Shown here: positions 16,724 to 25,613 of the stretch, piece after piece
How the letters are laid out: every line of letters starts with the position of its first letter
Numbering within the stretch: the first letter of the stretch is position 1
Assembly (NCBI GenBank): GCA_963764585.1
Contig: CAVXTB010000012.1
Coordinates: 62,001 to 126,000 of the forward strand
Direction: 5' to 3'
Source of the DNA: JAOPZW01 sp963764585
GTDB lineage: Bacteria > Actinomycetota > Thermoleophilia > Solirubrobacterales > Solirubrobacteraceae
DNA: 64,000 nt
The notes under the pieces: model-generated
Told to the model about the DNA's origin: nothing
The model's input: only the letters and a program-made list of their open reading frames with translations
Database searches by the model: none
Translations under genes and position numbers: made by a program

Positions 16724-18353
16724 CGACGATCTCGAGCACGAGCGGCTCGTCGCGCTCGGCGAGCGTGGGGAGGACCTCGTCGAAACGCACCAGCAGCGCG
16801 TCGTGCGTGTCGATGCGCTCGGCGGGGCAGCCGAGCGCCCGGGCCATCGCGGCGATGTCGATCGTCTCGAAGCCCGGCCACGGCGCGTCCTTGCCCGTGT
16901 TCGCCGCGAGCGCGTCCATGACCGCGTAGCGGCCGTTGGACATCACGAGGAACAGCGCGCCGACGCCGTAGCGCGCCGCGCTCCACAGCGCCTGGATCGC
17001 GTACATCGAAGCGCCGTCGCCGACGACGGTCAGCACCGGGCGGTTCGGCAGCGCCATGCGCAGGCCGGTGGTGCCGGGCAGCGCGAAGCCGAGGCCGCCC
17101 ATCGCGGCGCTGACGAGGCCCATCGGCGCGCGCGTGGGCAGGCGTGCGTTGAGCTCGGGCCGGCTCGAGGGGCTCTCCTCGACGACGACCGCGTTACGCG
17201 GCAGCCGCTGCACGAGCGCGTCGAAGACGTGACCCGCGCGCAGCGGCTCGCCGGGGCCCGGGGGCGGCAGCGGCTCGGGCTGTGCCCGGCCGGCGGGCGC
17301 CGGCGCCGTCCGCTGCGCGAGGCGCTCGGCGAGGCCGAGGCAGACTGCACCGGGCTCGGCGAGGACCGTGAGCTCCGAGGGGCTGCGGTGCGCCTCGTCG
17401 GGATCGTCGGTGACCTGGGCCAGGCGCGTGCCGGGGTTCACGAGCGGGCCGGGCTCGTAGTTGTACTGACGGAAGATCGGCGCGCCGACGGCGAGGACCG
17501 TGTCGAACGGGCTCAGCGTCTCGCGCAGGCGCGCACGCGCGGGTGGGAGGTACCCGGCGAAGAGCGGGTGGTCCTGCGGGAAGCCGGCGCGCGCGCCGAA
17601 CGCCTCGGTCCACACCGGGCAGGCCAGGCGCTCGGCGAGCGCCACGAGCGCGGCCCAGCCCTCGGGCGTGTCGGCGCCGGCGCCGGCGACGATGGCGGGC
17701 GCGTCGGCCTCCTCGAGCAGCGCGGCGAGCTCGTCGATCGCCTCGGGCGCGGCGGCGCGCGCGCGCACCAGGCGCTCGGGCCCGAGCAGCTCGTGCGGCT
17801 CGGGGGCGGGGGCGAGCCAGTCGTCCATCGGCACGATGACGAGCGCCGGCCCGCGCGCGGTCGCCGCGGCGTGGTGGGCGCGGACGAGCGCGCCAGGCAC
17901 GTCCTGCGGGCGGACCGGCTGGTCGACCGACACGGGGTACTCGCCGGCCAGGCCCTGCAGGCGCCCCGCGAGGAACGGCTCCTGCGCGAGGTGCCGGCGG
18001 TCCTGCTGGCCGACCATGACGACGAGCGGCGCGCGGTTGACGCGCGCGGTGGCCAGCGCGGAGACCGCGTTGCCCAGCCCGGCGGTCGTGTGCAGCAGGG
18101 CGAAGGCGGGCTCGCCGCGGCCCAGCGCGTAGCCGCTGGCCAGCCCGACCACGGACCCCTCGTGCAACGCGAGCACGAAGCGCAGGTCGTCGGGCAGGTC
18201 GACGAGGAACGCGATCTCCGTCGAGCCGGGGTTGGAGAAGATCGTCGTCAGGCCCAGCGCGCGCATCACGTCGAGCGCCGCGTCGCGGACGGTGCGATCG
18301 GACGCGGCGGCATCGTGCGAACGCAGGCCGGCTTGCGCGGTCTCGGATCGCAT
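16713..18353 (-). CDS. Thiamine-diphosphate-dependent decarboxylase (benzoylformate decarboxylase-like)
   Basis: 546 residues from the ATG at 18353. N-terminal pyrimidine-binding domain with the activating Glu in FSNPGSTEIAFLVD and a His in VLALHEGSVVGLASG. The middle domain is degenerate for FAD, and the C-terminal diphosphate-binding motif is VVGDGASMYAIQALW followed by MSNGRYAVM. Positions of the Ser/His/Glu residues fit benzoylformate decarboxylase better than acetolactate synthase. It faces an SDR gene across 36 bp, which could form a 2-keto-acid to aldehyde to alcohol/acid route; that is inference. Confidence 0.85.
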   Translation of the reverse strand: MRSETAQAGLRSHDAAASDRTVRDAALDVMRALGLTTIFSNPGSTEIAFLVDLPDDLRFVLALHEGSVVGLASGYALGRGEPAFALLHTTAGLGNAVSALATARVNRAPLVVMVGQQDRRHLAQEPFLAGRLQGLAGEYPVSVDQPVRPQDVPGALVRAHHAAATARGPALVIVPMDDWLAPAPEPHELLGPERLVRARAAAPEAIDELAALLEEADAPAIVAGAGADTPEGWAALVALAERLACPVWTEAFGARAGFPQDHPLFAGYLPPARARLRETLSPFDTVLAVGAPIFRQYNYEPGPLVNPGTRLAQVTDDPDEAHRSPSELTVLAEPGAVCLGLAERLAQRTAPAPAGRAQPEPLPPPGPGEPLRAGHVFDALVQRLPRNAVVVEESPSSRPELNARLPTRAPMGLVSAAMGGLGFALPGTTGLRMALPNRPVLTVVGDGASMYAIQALWSAARYGVGALFLVMSNGRYAVMDALAANTGKDAPWPGFETIDIAAMARALGCPAERIDTHDALLVRFDEVLPTLAERDEPLVLEIVVSP

Positions 18354-18389
18354 GACGCGCGACTCTAGTCGGATACGCTGCCGCGCGGC

Positions 18390-19145
18390 ATGGACCGACT
18401 GCGCGACAAGGTGGCGTTGATCTCGGGCGGCGGCGGCAGCATCGGCGCGGCCACCGCGCGGCTGTTCGCGGCGGAGGGCGCCAGAGTCGTCGTCGCCGAC
18501 GTCGACGAGGACGGCCTCGTCGCACTGACCGCCGAGCTCGGCGACGCCGCAGCCCACGCGGTGACCGACGTCACCGACTCCGCGCAGGTCCGCGCGGCCG
18601 TGGACCTCGCCGTCGAGCGCTTCGGCGGCCTGGACGTCGCGTTCGCCAACGCGGGCATCTTCGGCGTGCCGGCGAGCATCGCCGAGTACCCCGAGGACGT
18701 CTTCGATCGGGTCATGGCCGTCAACGTCCGCGGCTCGTTCCTGGTGGCCAAGCACGCGCTGGCGGCGATGCGCGACGGCGGCAGCCTGATCTTCAACTCG
18801 AGCGTCGTCGGCCTGCTGTCGGAGGCGGGGATCTGCGCGTACGCAACGTCCAAGCACGCGATCGTCGGGCTCATGCGCACCGCGGCGAAGGAGGGCGCGC
18901 CGCGCGGCATCCGGGTCAACAGCGTCCACCCGGGCCCGGTCGACAACCGCTTCCAGCACACGATCGAGGTCGACGTCACCGGCGCGCCCGCGGACCGCGC
19001 AGCCGAGCTGTTCGAGGAGAACATCCCGCTCGGCCGCCACGCGTCCCCGGAGGAGATCGCGCGCACGGTGCTGTTCCTCGCCGGCGACGACAGCTCGTTC
19101 GTCACGGGCGCCACGCTGTCGGTCGACGGCGGCATGAGCGACTGA
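18390..19145 (+). CDS. Short-chain dehydrogenase/reductase (SDR)
   Basis: 251 residues. The Rossmann fold is complete: NAD(P)-binding GGGGSIGAATARLFA near residues 13-27, VADVDEDG for the cofactor-selecting Asp (favouring NAD), FANAGIFG, catalytic Ser in FNSSVVG and the Tyr-x-x-x-Lys in YATSKHAIVG. It ends with SFVTGATLSVDGGMSD, a classic SDR C-terminus. The start lies 10 nt after a TACGCT box. It is divergent from the ThDP decarboxylase and 49 bp upstream of cydA, with which it may be co-transcribed. Confidence 0.9.
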   Translation: MDRLRDKVALISGGGGSIGAATARLFAAEGARVVVADVDEDGLVALTAELGDAAAHAVTDVTDSAQVRAAVDLAVERFGGLDVAFANAGIFGVPASIAEYPEDVFDRVMAVNVRGSFLVAKHALAAMRDGGSLIFNSSVVGLLSEAGICAYATSKHAIVGLMRTAAKEGAPRGIRVNSVHPGPVDNRFQHTIEVDVTGAPADRAAELFEENIPLGRHASPEEIARTVLFLAGDDSSFVTGATLSVDGGMSD

Positions 19146-19194
19146 GCACAATCTTGCGGGCGTCGGCGAGCGCTGACAAAGTGGGCCGCCCCCG

Positions 19195-20589
19195 ATGTCC
19201 CATGTGCTGGCATCCCAGCTGTGGGCGGCCGCGCTGTCACCGGTCGAGCAGGCGCACCTGCTCCAGGCTCGGCAGATGCAGGCGCTGTCGTTCGCCGTGC
19301 ACATCCCCCTGGTCTGCTTCGGGATCGCGTTCCCGAGCATGGTGATGCTGGTCGAGTCGCTCTACCTGCGCACCGGCGACGAGATCTACCGGACGCTGGC
19401 CAAGCGCTGGTCGAAGGTGATGATGGCGCTGTTCGCCGTCGGCGTCGTCACCGGGACGATCCTGTCCTTCGAGCTGGGTCTGCTGTGGCCGAACTTCATG
19501 GCGACGTTCGGCGACGTGTTCGGGCTGGCCTTCGGCCTGGAGGGCTTCTCGTTCTTCCTCGAGGCGATCTTCATCGCCATCTACGTCTACAGCTGGGACC
19601 GCGTGTCGTCGCGCACGCACCTGCTGTGCGCCGTGCCGGTCGTGCTCGCGGGGTTCACCGGCTCGCTGTTCGTGATCTCGGTCAACGCGTGGATGAACCA
19701 TCCCGGCGGCTTCAAGGTCGACCGCGCCGGCGACGTGACCGACGTCGCGCCGTGGCGCGCGCTGTTCGGCAACGGGCACCTGTGGCCGGAGCTCACGCAC
19801 ATGTACATGGCGGGCTTCATCGTCGCCGGGTTCGTCGTCGCGTCGGCGTACGCGTGGGGCTGGCTGAAGGGCCGGCGCGGGCGCTACGAGCGAATCGCGC
19901 TGGCGGTGCCGCTGACCATCGCCGCGCTCGCGGCGCCGGTCCAGGTGCTGGTCGGCGACTGGATCGCGCGGCGCGTCACCGACGACCAGCCGACGAAGCT
20001 CGCCGCGATGGAGGGCCTGGGGCCGACCAGCAAGGGGCCGGGCATCCACATCCTGGGCTGGTACGAGGACGGCGACGTCAAGTACGGCATCTACCTCCCG
20101 CAGGGGCTGTCGCTGCTGGCCAAGCACAAGCTCAACGCCACGCTGCGCGGCCTGGAGGCCGTCGCGCCGCGCGACCGCCCGCCGGTCAACGTCGTGCGCG
20201 TCAGCTTCCAGATCATGGTCGGCATCGGGACGCTGCTCGCCGTCCTGGGCGTGCTGCACCTCGCGGTCTGGTTCCGACGAAGACGCTTCCTCGAGGCGCG
20301 CTGGTTCTACTGGGGGGTGGTGGCCGCCGGGCCACTGTCCCTGGTGGCCCTCATCGCGGGGTGGGTGACCACCGAGGTCGGCCGCCAGCCGTGGGTCGTC
20401 TACGGGGTGATGCGGACGTCGGCGGCCGTGACCGGCGCGGGCGGGATCCCCGTCGGCTACGCGACGCTGGTCGTCGTCTACGTCGGGCTGGGCTTCGCGG
20501 TCGCGTGGATCCTGCGCCGGCTCGCGGCGCGGCCGCTGGACATCCCCACCGAGCAACCGCCGATCCTCCAGCCCCATGGCCCTCGCTGA
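19195..20589 (+). CDS. cydA: Cytochrome bd quinol oxidase subunit I
   Basis: 464 residues, a mostly helical membrane protein. The high-spin heme histidine is His36 in LSFAVHIPLVCFG; the low-spin heme His lies in WPELTHMYMAGFIVAG. The conserved acidic residues of the proton path are in GLEGFSFFLEAIF. The quinol-binding Q-loop starts at QPTKLAAMEG and is of the short type (GWYEDGDVKYGIYLP), and GRQPWVVYGVMRT is the standard late motif. Together with CydB it reduces O2 to water with quinol at high affinity. No cydDC assembly transporter is present here. Confidence 0.95.
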   Translation: MSHVLASQLWAAALSPVEQAHLLQARQMQALSFAVHIPLVCFGIAFPSMVMLVESLYLRTGDEIYRTLAKRWSKVMMALFAVGVVTGTILSFELGLLWPNFMATFGDVFGLAFGLEGFSFFLEAIFIAIYVYSWDRVSSRTHLLCAVPVVLAGFTGSLFVISVNAWMNHPGGFKVDRAGDVTDVAPWRALFGNGHLWPELTHMYMAGFIVAGFVVASAYAWGWLKGRRGRYERIALAVPLTIAALAAPVQVLVGDWIARRVTDDQPTKLAAMEGLGPTSKGPGIHILGWYEDGDVKYGIYLPQGLSLLAKHKLNATLRGLEAVAPRDRPPVNVVRVSFQIMVGIGTLLAVLGVLHLAVWFRRRRFLEARWFYWGVVAAGPLSLVALIAGWVTTEVGRQPWVVYGVMRTSAAVTGAGGIPVGYATLVVVYVGLGFAVAWILRRLAARPLDIPTEQPPILQPHGPR

Positions 20590-21781
20590 CGTCCCCGCGA
20601 TCCTGATCCTGGTCGGGATCGCGGTCTACATCGTCTTCGCGGGCGCGGATTTCGGCGCGGGGCTGTGGTACCTGCTCGCCGGGCCGGGGCCGCGCGGGCG
20701 CCCGATCCGCGACTTCAGCTACCACGCGATGGCGCCGGTGTGGGAGGCCAACCATGTCTGGCTGATCTTCATCCTCGTCGTGACGTGGACGGCGTACCCG
20801 GTCGCGTTCGGATCGATCGCGTCGACGCTCGCCGTCCCGCTGTTCATCGCCGCGATCGGGATCATCCTGCGCGGCACGGCCTACGCGCTGCGCAGCGGCG
20901 CGCCGCCCGACCGCGAGACCGAGGGCGTGACCGGCTTCGTCTTCGGCGCATCGTCGGGCCTGACGCCGTTCGCCCTGGGCGCGGCCATCGGCGGCATCGC
21001 GTCGGGGCGCGTGCCGGTCGGCAACGCCGCGGGCGACCTCGTCACGAGCTGGCTGAACCCGACGTCGATCATGATCGGGGCGATCGCCGTGGCGACGTCG
21101 GCCTACCTGGCTGCCGTGTACCTCGCCGGCGACGCGGCGCGCTCGGGCGAGTTGGACCTGGCGCGCGCGTTCCGCGCCCGCGCCCTCGCGATGGGCGTCA
21201 TCACCGGCGCGCTGGCGATCGCCGGCCTCGTCGTGCTGCGCTCCGACGCTCGCGCGCTCTTCGACGACCTCACGAGCGGAGCCGGTCTGGTGGCCGTGAT
21301 CGTGTCGGCCGTCGCCGGCGTGGCGACGATGGCGCTCGTGCACGCGGGCCGCTACGAGCCCGCGCGGTTCTCCGGGGCGCTCGCCGTCGCGGCGATCGTC
21401 GCCGGATGGGGCCTGGCCCAGCGACCCGACCTGCTGCCCGGGCTCACCGTCCACGAAGCGGCCGGCAGCCACGCGACCCTCGTCGCGCTGATCATCTCGA
21501 TCGCCGCGGGGCTGGTGGTCCTCGTGCCCTCGCTCGTGCTGCTCTACGGCCTGGTCCTGCGCGGGCGCTTCGACGAGGACGTGCCGCCGGTCGTGGAGCA
21601 CCCGGCGCCGCGCGCCGCTCCGCGCCCGCGCCTGGCCGGCCTGGCCGTGGGGCTGCTCGTGGTCGGCTCGGCGCTGACGTTCCTGGCCGACGGCGCGCTG
21701 CTGGCGATCGGGGTGATCTGCCTCGGCGGGTTCGTCGTGACCGGGGTGGTGGAGCTGCTGCGGCCGGAGGCTTTGGACTGA
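20576..21781 (+). CDS. cydB: Cytochrome bd quinol oxidase subunit II
   Basis: 401 residues, overlapping cydA by 14 bp, so translation is coupled. N-terminal YIVFAGADFGAGLWYLL and the strongly conserved APVWEANHVWLIFILV near residue 53 identify it. Eight to nine hydrophobic helices follow, and the C-terminus ends at VELLRPEALD. It forms the heterodimer with CydA. The left arm of a palindromic repeat starts 20 bp after its stop, followed by the IS1182-type element. Confidence 0.95.
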   Translation: MALADVPAILILVGIAVYIVFAGADFGAGLWYLLAGPGPRGRPIRDFSYHAMAPVWEANHVWLIFILVVTWTAYPVAFGSIASTLAVPLFIAAIGIILRGTAYALRSGAPPDRETEGVTGFVFGASSGLTPFALGAAIGGIASGRVPVGNAAGDLVTSWLNPTSIMIGAIAVATSAYLAAVYLAGDAARSGELDLARAFRARALAMGVITGALAIAGLVVLRSDARALFDDLTSGAGLVAVIVSAVAGVATMALVHAGRYEPARFSGALAVAAIVAGWGLAQRPDLLPGLTVHEAAGSHATLVALIISIAAGLVVLVPSLVLLYGLVLRGRFDEDVPPVVEHPAPRAAPRPRLAGLAVGLLVVGSALTFLADGALLAIGVICLGGFVVTGVVELLRPEALD

Positions 21782-21877
21782 GGTCGTCCGCTCGGCGTTG
21801 GCGGCGCCGCGCGGCGCGGAGTCTGCGGGCCCGCCCTCGCGGTCGGCTGCCGCGGTCGATTGCTGTTGCAGAGAGGG

Positions 21878-23398
21878 TGTTGCGTAAGGGTCGGGCTGTG
21901 TGGCGGCAGTGGGCTTGGGGCGCGACCGTTTGGTGTCGGGGGGTTGGGCGGCGGTGAGCTGGTCGGACGCGGTGCTGCGACCGCCGGAGAGCGGGTTGCT
22001 CGCGCGGCGGGGTGTTTAGGCGGTCTGTGGCTGGTAGCGGAAGAGCTTGAGGAGGTTGTGGGTGGTGGCGATCAGCCGCCATTCGGCGCGCACCGCTGTG
22101 TGTCCTCGGCGGCTGAAGCGACCGATTCGGCGGGTGTGTTTGGTGTGCGCGAAGACCGGCTCGACGAGCTCGGCGCGGCGGCGGTAGAGACGCTTGCCGG
22201 CACGGGTGGCGAGGATCTTGTTGATGCGGTCGGCCTCGGGGCCCTGGCGGGGCTGCTGCTTGCGCTGCTTGTTGTGCGGGTCGCTGGTCGGGATCACCAC
22301 GACCGCGCTTTGGCGGGCGGTGGCGATGTCATCGTGGTTCCAGTAGCCGCCGTCGGCGAGCACGCACTTGACCTTCGCCTCGTGGCCGACCGCCTGCAGG
22401 TTCTCGCGGGTCGCCCGGAGCATCGCCAGCAGTTGGTGGCTGTCATTGGGGCTGGTGGTGACGTCGGCGGCGAGAATCACCCTGCCCTCCCCGACGACCG
22501 CCTGGGCGTTGTAGGCCTGCACGTGCGCGCCGCGGTCGCGCATGATCCGGCTATCGGGGTCGGTGATGTTGCGCTTGGCGTCGGCGGGCGGCGCGGGACC
22601 CGGCCCGTCGCCCGGTGGGCGCCCCCTCGGGTTGCGGCCGGTCCGCTCGCGGTGCTCGGCGCGGCGGGCGAGCATCGCCTCATGCTCGGCCACGCGCGCG
22701 GCCTGCTCGGCCTCAAGCTCGCGCTTGGCGCACTCCAGCCGCTCGCGGCGCGTGACCGGATCCGTCAGTTCCTGCGGGACTTCGTCGCCGCGCGCCTGGC
22801 CGAACCGGGCGTCCTCCTCGGCGTCGGTCTCGTCGGCCTCGGCCAGGATCCGGTCGACCTCCTGGCGGATCTTCTCGTAGGTCCGGTTGGCCGAGATGCC
22901 GGCGTTGGCGGCGATCTTGGTGCCGTCCACAGCGACCGTCCCGACCTTGACCATCCCGGCCTTCTGGCACAACGCCAGCACCTGCACGAACAGCTCCGCC
23001 AGCGGCTCGGCAAACCGCTTGCGAAAGCGGCTGATCGTGGTGTGATCCGGAGCGCGGTTGGCCGCGATCACCCGGAAAGCGACGTCCTCCCAGCAGCGCC
23101 GCTCGATCCGCCGCGACGAGCGCTCACCCACGCAGTAGGCGTAAAGCAACAGCGCGACCATCATCGCCGGATCGTGCGCCGGGCGACCACTGCCGTCCTC
23201 GCGGTATTGGCCGTAGACCGCGCCCAGATCCAGCCGCGCAACGACTTCCAGCAACCACCAGGCCAGATGCTCGGCCGGCAGCCACTCCCGCACGCTCGGC
23301 GCCAACAAGAAGTCCTGCTCGCGATCGCACGACAAGAAGTTCTGCGCCATCGCAGAACCCTCTTAAACCAGTCGGACAGACCCGCGACTTACGCAACA
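21878..23398 (-). mobile_element. IS1182-type insertion sequence
   Basis: About 1.52 kb bounded by inverted ends that start TGTTGCGTAAG (left, 21878-21888) and CTTACGCAACA (right, 23388-23398). Similarity continues imperfectly to about 25 bp (CGGG and CTGT blocks shared with small gaps). One transposase gene fills it, read right to left. No convincing target-site duplication was seen. The flanks (21801-21873 and 23576-23658) are partly inverted copies of each other, so the element appears to sit inside an older palindromic repeat. Confidence 0.85.
22016..23350 (-). CDS. IS1182-family DDE transposase
   Basis: 444 residues, intact. The N-terminal DUF772-type domain is LSCDREQDFLLAPSVREWLP and GRPAHDPAMMVALLLYAYC; DHTTISRFRKRF follows. 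The catalytic triad is Asp in TVAVDGTKIAANA, Asp in KCVLADGGYWNHDDI and Glu in AELVEPVFAHTKHTRRIGRF. An Arg/Glu-rich coiled-coil insertion of about 70 residues sits between the first and second Asp, as usual in IS1182. Start ATG at 23350 lies 48 bp from the right end. Likely functional. Confidence 0.9.
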   Translation of the reverse strand: MAQNFLSCDREQDFLLAPSVREWLPAEHLAWWLLEVVARLDLGAVYGQYREDGSGRPAHDPAMMVALLLYAYCVGERSSRRIERRCWEDVAFRVIAANRAPDHTTISRFRKRFAEPLAELFVQVLALCQKAGMVKVGTVAVDGTKIAANAGISANRTYEKIRQEVDRILAEADETDAEEDARFGQARGDEVPQELTDPVTRRERLECAKRELEAEQAARVAEHEAMLARRAEHRERTGRNPRGRPPGDGPGPAPPADAKRNITDPDSRIMRDRGAHVQAYNAQAVVGEGRVILAADVTTSPNDSHQLLAMLRATRENLQAVGHEAKVKCVLADGGYWNHDDIATARQSAVVVIPTSDPHNKQRKQQPRQGPEADRINKILATRAGKRLYRRRAELVEPVFAHTKHTRRIGRFSRRGHTAVRAEWRLIATTHNLLKLFRYQPQTA

Positions 23399-23666
23399 GC
23401 GTCCCGGGCCGCCGGCGGCCGCCCTTCAGGAGTGAAATCCGAACTCGCGCAGGCGCCGCTCTCCCCAGGGCGTTGCACTGCCCGCGGAGGGGGCTGACTC
23501 CGCGTCGACCCGCGACAGACGTGGAACCGTTGTGCAGGCATTTTTCCACGCCGTCGCGGCTACTTACAGGTCAGCCTCAGAGCAACAGTAAGTCACCATC
23601 GTGACGCGAGCGCCGGCCCGCTCACCCTCGGTGCCCTGGCCGCGCGGCGCCGCGAGCGGCGGAGGA
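23399..23666. other. Gene-free stretch with hairpins and one arm of a palindromic repeat
   Basis: No coding sequence is supported. GTGGAA at 23521-23526 and TTCCAC at 23544-23549 flank a T-rich stretch. GTCAC-CATC-GTGAC at 23592-23605 is a perfect 5-4-5 mini-palindrome. CCCTCGGTGCCCTGG at 23625-23639 and GCCGCGCGGCGCCGC at 23639-23653 match arms of the repeat elements at about 32.5 and 59.3 kb. The reverse complement of the latter occurs at 21801-21815, on the other side of the IS element. Confidence 0.55.
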
Positions 23667-24179
23667 CTAGAAGATCCCCGGCGCCGGGCCCGCCACCGGC
23701 TCGCCGAAGCGCGCGTAGGCCTCGGCCGGCGACGCCGTGTCGGCCTCCGCGCTCGCGCCATATCGCGCCGCAACGGCGTCCGCCGGATACCGCACGCTCC
23801 CGCGCTCCTTGCGCGCCCCGACCGCCACGACGACGGCAGGCTCGTCTCCGGTGGCGACCATCGTGTGCGGGGTACGCGGAGGGCAGTGGAAGAAGTCCCA
23901 GGCCCGCAGCTCGCGCTCCTCGCCGTCGACGATGAGCACGCACGCGCCGCGCAGCACGAGGAAGTCCTCCTGCCCGGCCTCGTGGTGGTACATCGACATC
24001 GGCTGGCCGGGCGCGAGCCAGTACAGCCTGAACCCGAGGTCGTCGAAATGCGCCTCGCCCTCGCCGCCGAAGTGGCAGACGGTGCGCATGTCGTTGTGCA
24101 TCCAGCGCGCGTCGCGCGCGTTGACGACGAACCAGCCCGCGGTCTGTGGGACGCCGTCCTCGAGCTTCGCCTCGGCCAT
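23667..24179 (-). CDS. Cupin-domain protein
   Basis: 170 residues. The cupin barrel covers about residues 35-125: PGQPMSMYHHEAGQEDFLVL (metal-binding His pair and Glu), a glycine turn and WDFFHCPPRTPHTMVATGDE with the last His. The His/Glu/His set suggests a bound metal. A variable Ala/Glu-rich tail follows. No enzyme class is assignable; such single-cupin proteins range from isomerases to storage proteins. The start is 37 bp from a divergent micro-gene. Confidence 0.8.
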   Translation of the reverse strand: MAEAKLEDGVPQTAGWFVVNARDARWMHNDMRTVCHFGGEGEAHFDDLGFRLYWLAPGQPMSMYHHEAGQEDFLVLRGACVLIVDGEERELRAWDFFHCPPRTPHTMVATGDEPAVVVAVGARKERGSVRYPADAVAARYGASAEADTASPAEAYARFGEPVAGPAPGIF

Positions 24180-24216
24180 GGCCGCACGCTACTGCGTAGG
24201 CTCCAGGACCGCCGTC

Positions 24217-24360
24217 ATGACGATCGAAGACGACCGACAGCCGATCGCCGACCTCGAGCGCTTCCACCGCGACCGCCGCCGCCGGGACGAGCTCGCCGAG
24301 GGCTACGAGATCGGCCAGGACGAGCTCGGCGACGATCGCTGGCTGGCGGGGGAGGGATGA
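24217..24360 (+). CDS. 47-residue acidic/basic micro-protein, first gene of an overlapping chain
   Basis: ATG 24217 to TGA 24358-24360 encodes a highly charged peptide (DLERFHRDRRRRDELAEGY, ending DDRWLAGEG). It has no membrane segment or known motif. Its stop overlaps the DUF3052 start as ATGA, and that gene in turn overlaps the thioesterase, which supports real translation by coupling. Codon third positions are GC-rich like the neighbours. Function unknown. Confidence 0.55.
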   Translation: MTIEDDRQPIADLERFHRDRRRRDELAEGYEIGQDELGDDRWLAGEG

Positions 24361-24764
24361 GCGCCGCCGGATACAGCGGGACGCCGCTGGCCACGAAGAT
24401 CGGCTTCAAGGCCGGCGACAGCACCGCCTTCCTCGATGCGCCCGAGCACCTCGAGGACCTGCTCGGCGACCTCGGCGGCGTGACGGTCAAGCGCTCGCTG
24501 CGCGGGCGCGCCGACGTCGTGCTGTGCTTCGTGACCGCCCGCTCGCAGCTCGACAGGCGCGCCGCGCGCCTGCGCGAGGCGATCGCGCCCGACGGGATGG
24601 TCTGGGTGTGCTGGCCCAAGCGCGCGTCCAAGGTGCCGACCGACATGACCGAGGACGTCGTGCGCGAGGTGCTGTTGCCGACCGGGCTGGTCGACGTCAA
24701 GGTCGCCGCGATCGACGACACGTGGTCGGGCCTGAAGCTCGTCGTGCGCCGGGAGCTGCGCTGA
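24357..24764 (+). CDS. DUF3052-family protein
   Basis: 135 residues beginning GYSGTPLATKIGFKAGDS, the hallmark start of the actinobacterial DUF3052 family. It ends with a conserved DVKVAAIDDTWSGLKLVVRR. A strand-helix pattern (RADVVLCFVTARSQLDRRA, GMVWVCWPKRA) suggests a small alpha/beta domain. Function is unknown. It overlaps the micro-gene upstream by 4 bp and the thioesterase downstream by 4 bp. Confidence 0.8.
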   Translation: MSAAGYSGTPLATKIGFKAGDSTAFLDAPEHLEDLLGDLGGVTVKRSLRGRADVVLCFVTARSQLDRRAARLREAIAPDGMVWVCWPKRASKVPTDMTEDVVREVLLPTGLVDVKVAAIDDTWSGLKLVVRRELR

Positions 24765-25537
24765 GCGAGCCGGTCTTCCGCCGCGAGGGCGATGCGTTCG
24801 TGCCGACCGGGCACGCGCGCGGCCCGTGGGATCCCGGGCAGCTGCACGGCGGCGCGCCGGCGGCGCTCGTGGGCGAGGCGCTGCAGGAGGACGGCTACCT
24901 CGTCGCGCGGATCACCTTCGACTTCCTGGCGCCCGTGCCGCTCGCGCCGCTGACCGTCACGGCGCACACGACGAAGCCCGGGCGCAACGTCCAGCTCGCC
25001 GAGGCCGAGGTCGTCGCCGAGGGCGCCACCGTCCTACGGGCCCGCGCGATGCGGCTGCGCCGCGCGAGCGTGGAGCTGCCGCCGCTGGACCGCGACGACC
25101 CGCCGCCCGCTCCGCAGACCGGCCGTCGCGATCCCTTCCCGGCCGGGGCCGGACCGACCGAGGGCTTTCACCTGACCGCGATGGAGATCCGCTTCGTCGG
25201 GGGGACCGACTTCAGCCTGGGCCCGGCCCTCGCCTGGTTTCGCCTCACGCGCCCGCTCGTCGACGACGACCCGCCCAGCCCGCTGGCGCGGGCGCTCGCG
25301 GCGGCCGACTTCGGCAACGGCGTCTCGCGCGCCGTCGACTTCCACGAGTACCTGTTCGTCAACACCGACCTCAGCGTCCACCTGCACCGCGAGCCCGACG
25401 GCGAGTGGGTCCTGCTCGACGCGCGCACGCGCCTGGAGCCCGGCGGCGCGGGCCTCGCGGACTCCACGCTGAGCGACGAGCGCGGCCGCATCGGCATCGC
25501 CGCGCAGTCGCTGTTCGTCGCGCAGCGCAACCGCTGA
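24761..25537 (+). CDS. Thioesterase-family protein (TesB-like hotdog), apparent CTG start
   Basis: 258 residues with two hotdog halves: LHGGAPAALVGEALQEDGYL with RITFDFLAPVPLAPLTV in the first, and the second ending in the typical LEPGGAGLADSTLSDERGRIG. Homologous starts (SEPVFRREGDAFVPTGHARG) map to a CTG at 24761 that overlaps the DUF3052 stop as CTGA, with GGAG 6 nt upstream. No ATG, GTG or TTG lies in frame close by. Probably acts on acyl-CoA; chain length unknown. Nothing nearby defines a pathway. Confidence 0.8.
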   Translation: MSEPVFRREGDAFVPTGHARGPWDPGQLHGGAPAALVGEALQEDGYLVARITFDFLAPVPLAPLTVTAHTTKPGRNVQLAEAEVVAEGATVLRARAMRLRRASVELPPLDRDDPPPAPQTGRRDPFPAGAGPTEGFHLTAMEIRFVGGTDFSLGPALAWFRLTRPLVDDDPPSPLARALAAADFGNGVSRAVDFHEYLFVNTDLSVHLHREPDGEWVLLDARTRLEPGGAGLADSTLSDERGRIGIAAQSLFVAQRNR

Positions 25538-25613
25538 GGTTGGGGCTGGAACCTCCCCTGAACGGCCACCGGCCGGCGAGGTAGCCTGCGCCTCTAGGAA
25601 GGGAGACGAGGCA

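Noticed and set aside
23521..23549. GTGGAA...TTCCAC hairpin with T-rich loop as an intrinsic terminator
   Set aside because: The T-run is in the loop, not after the stem, and no gene reads into it in the right orientation.
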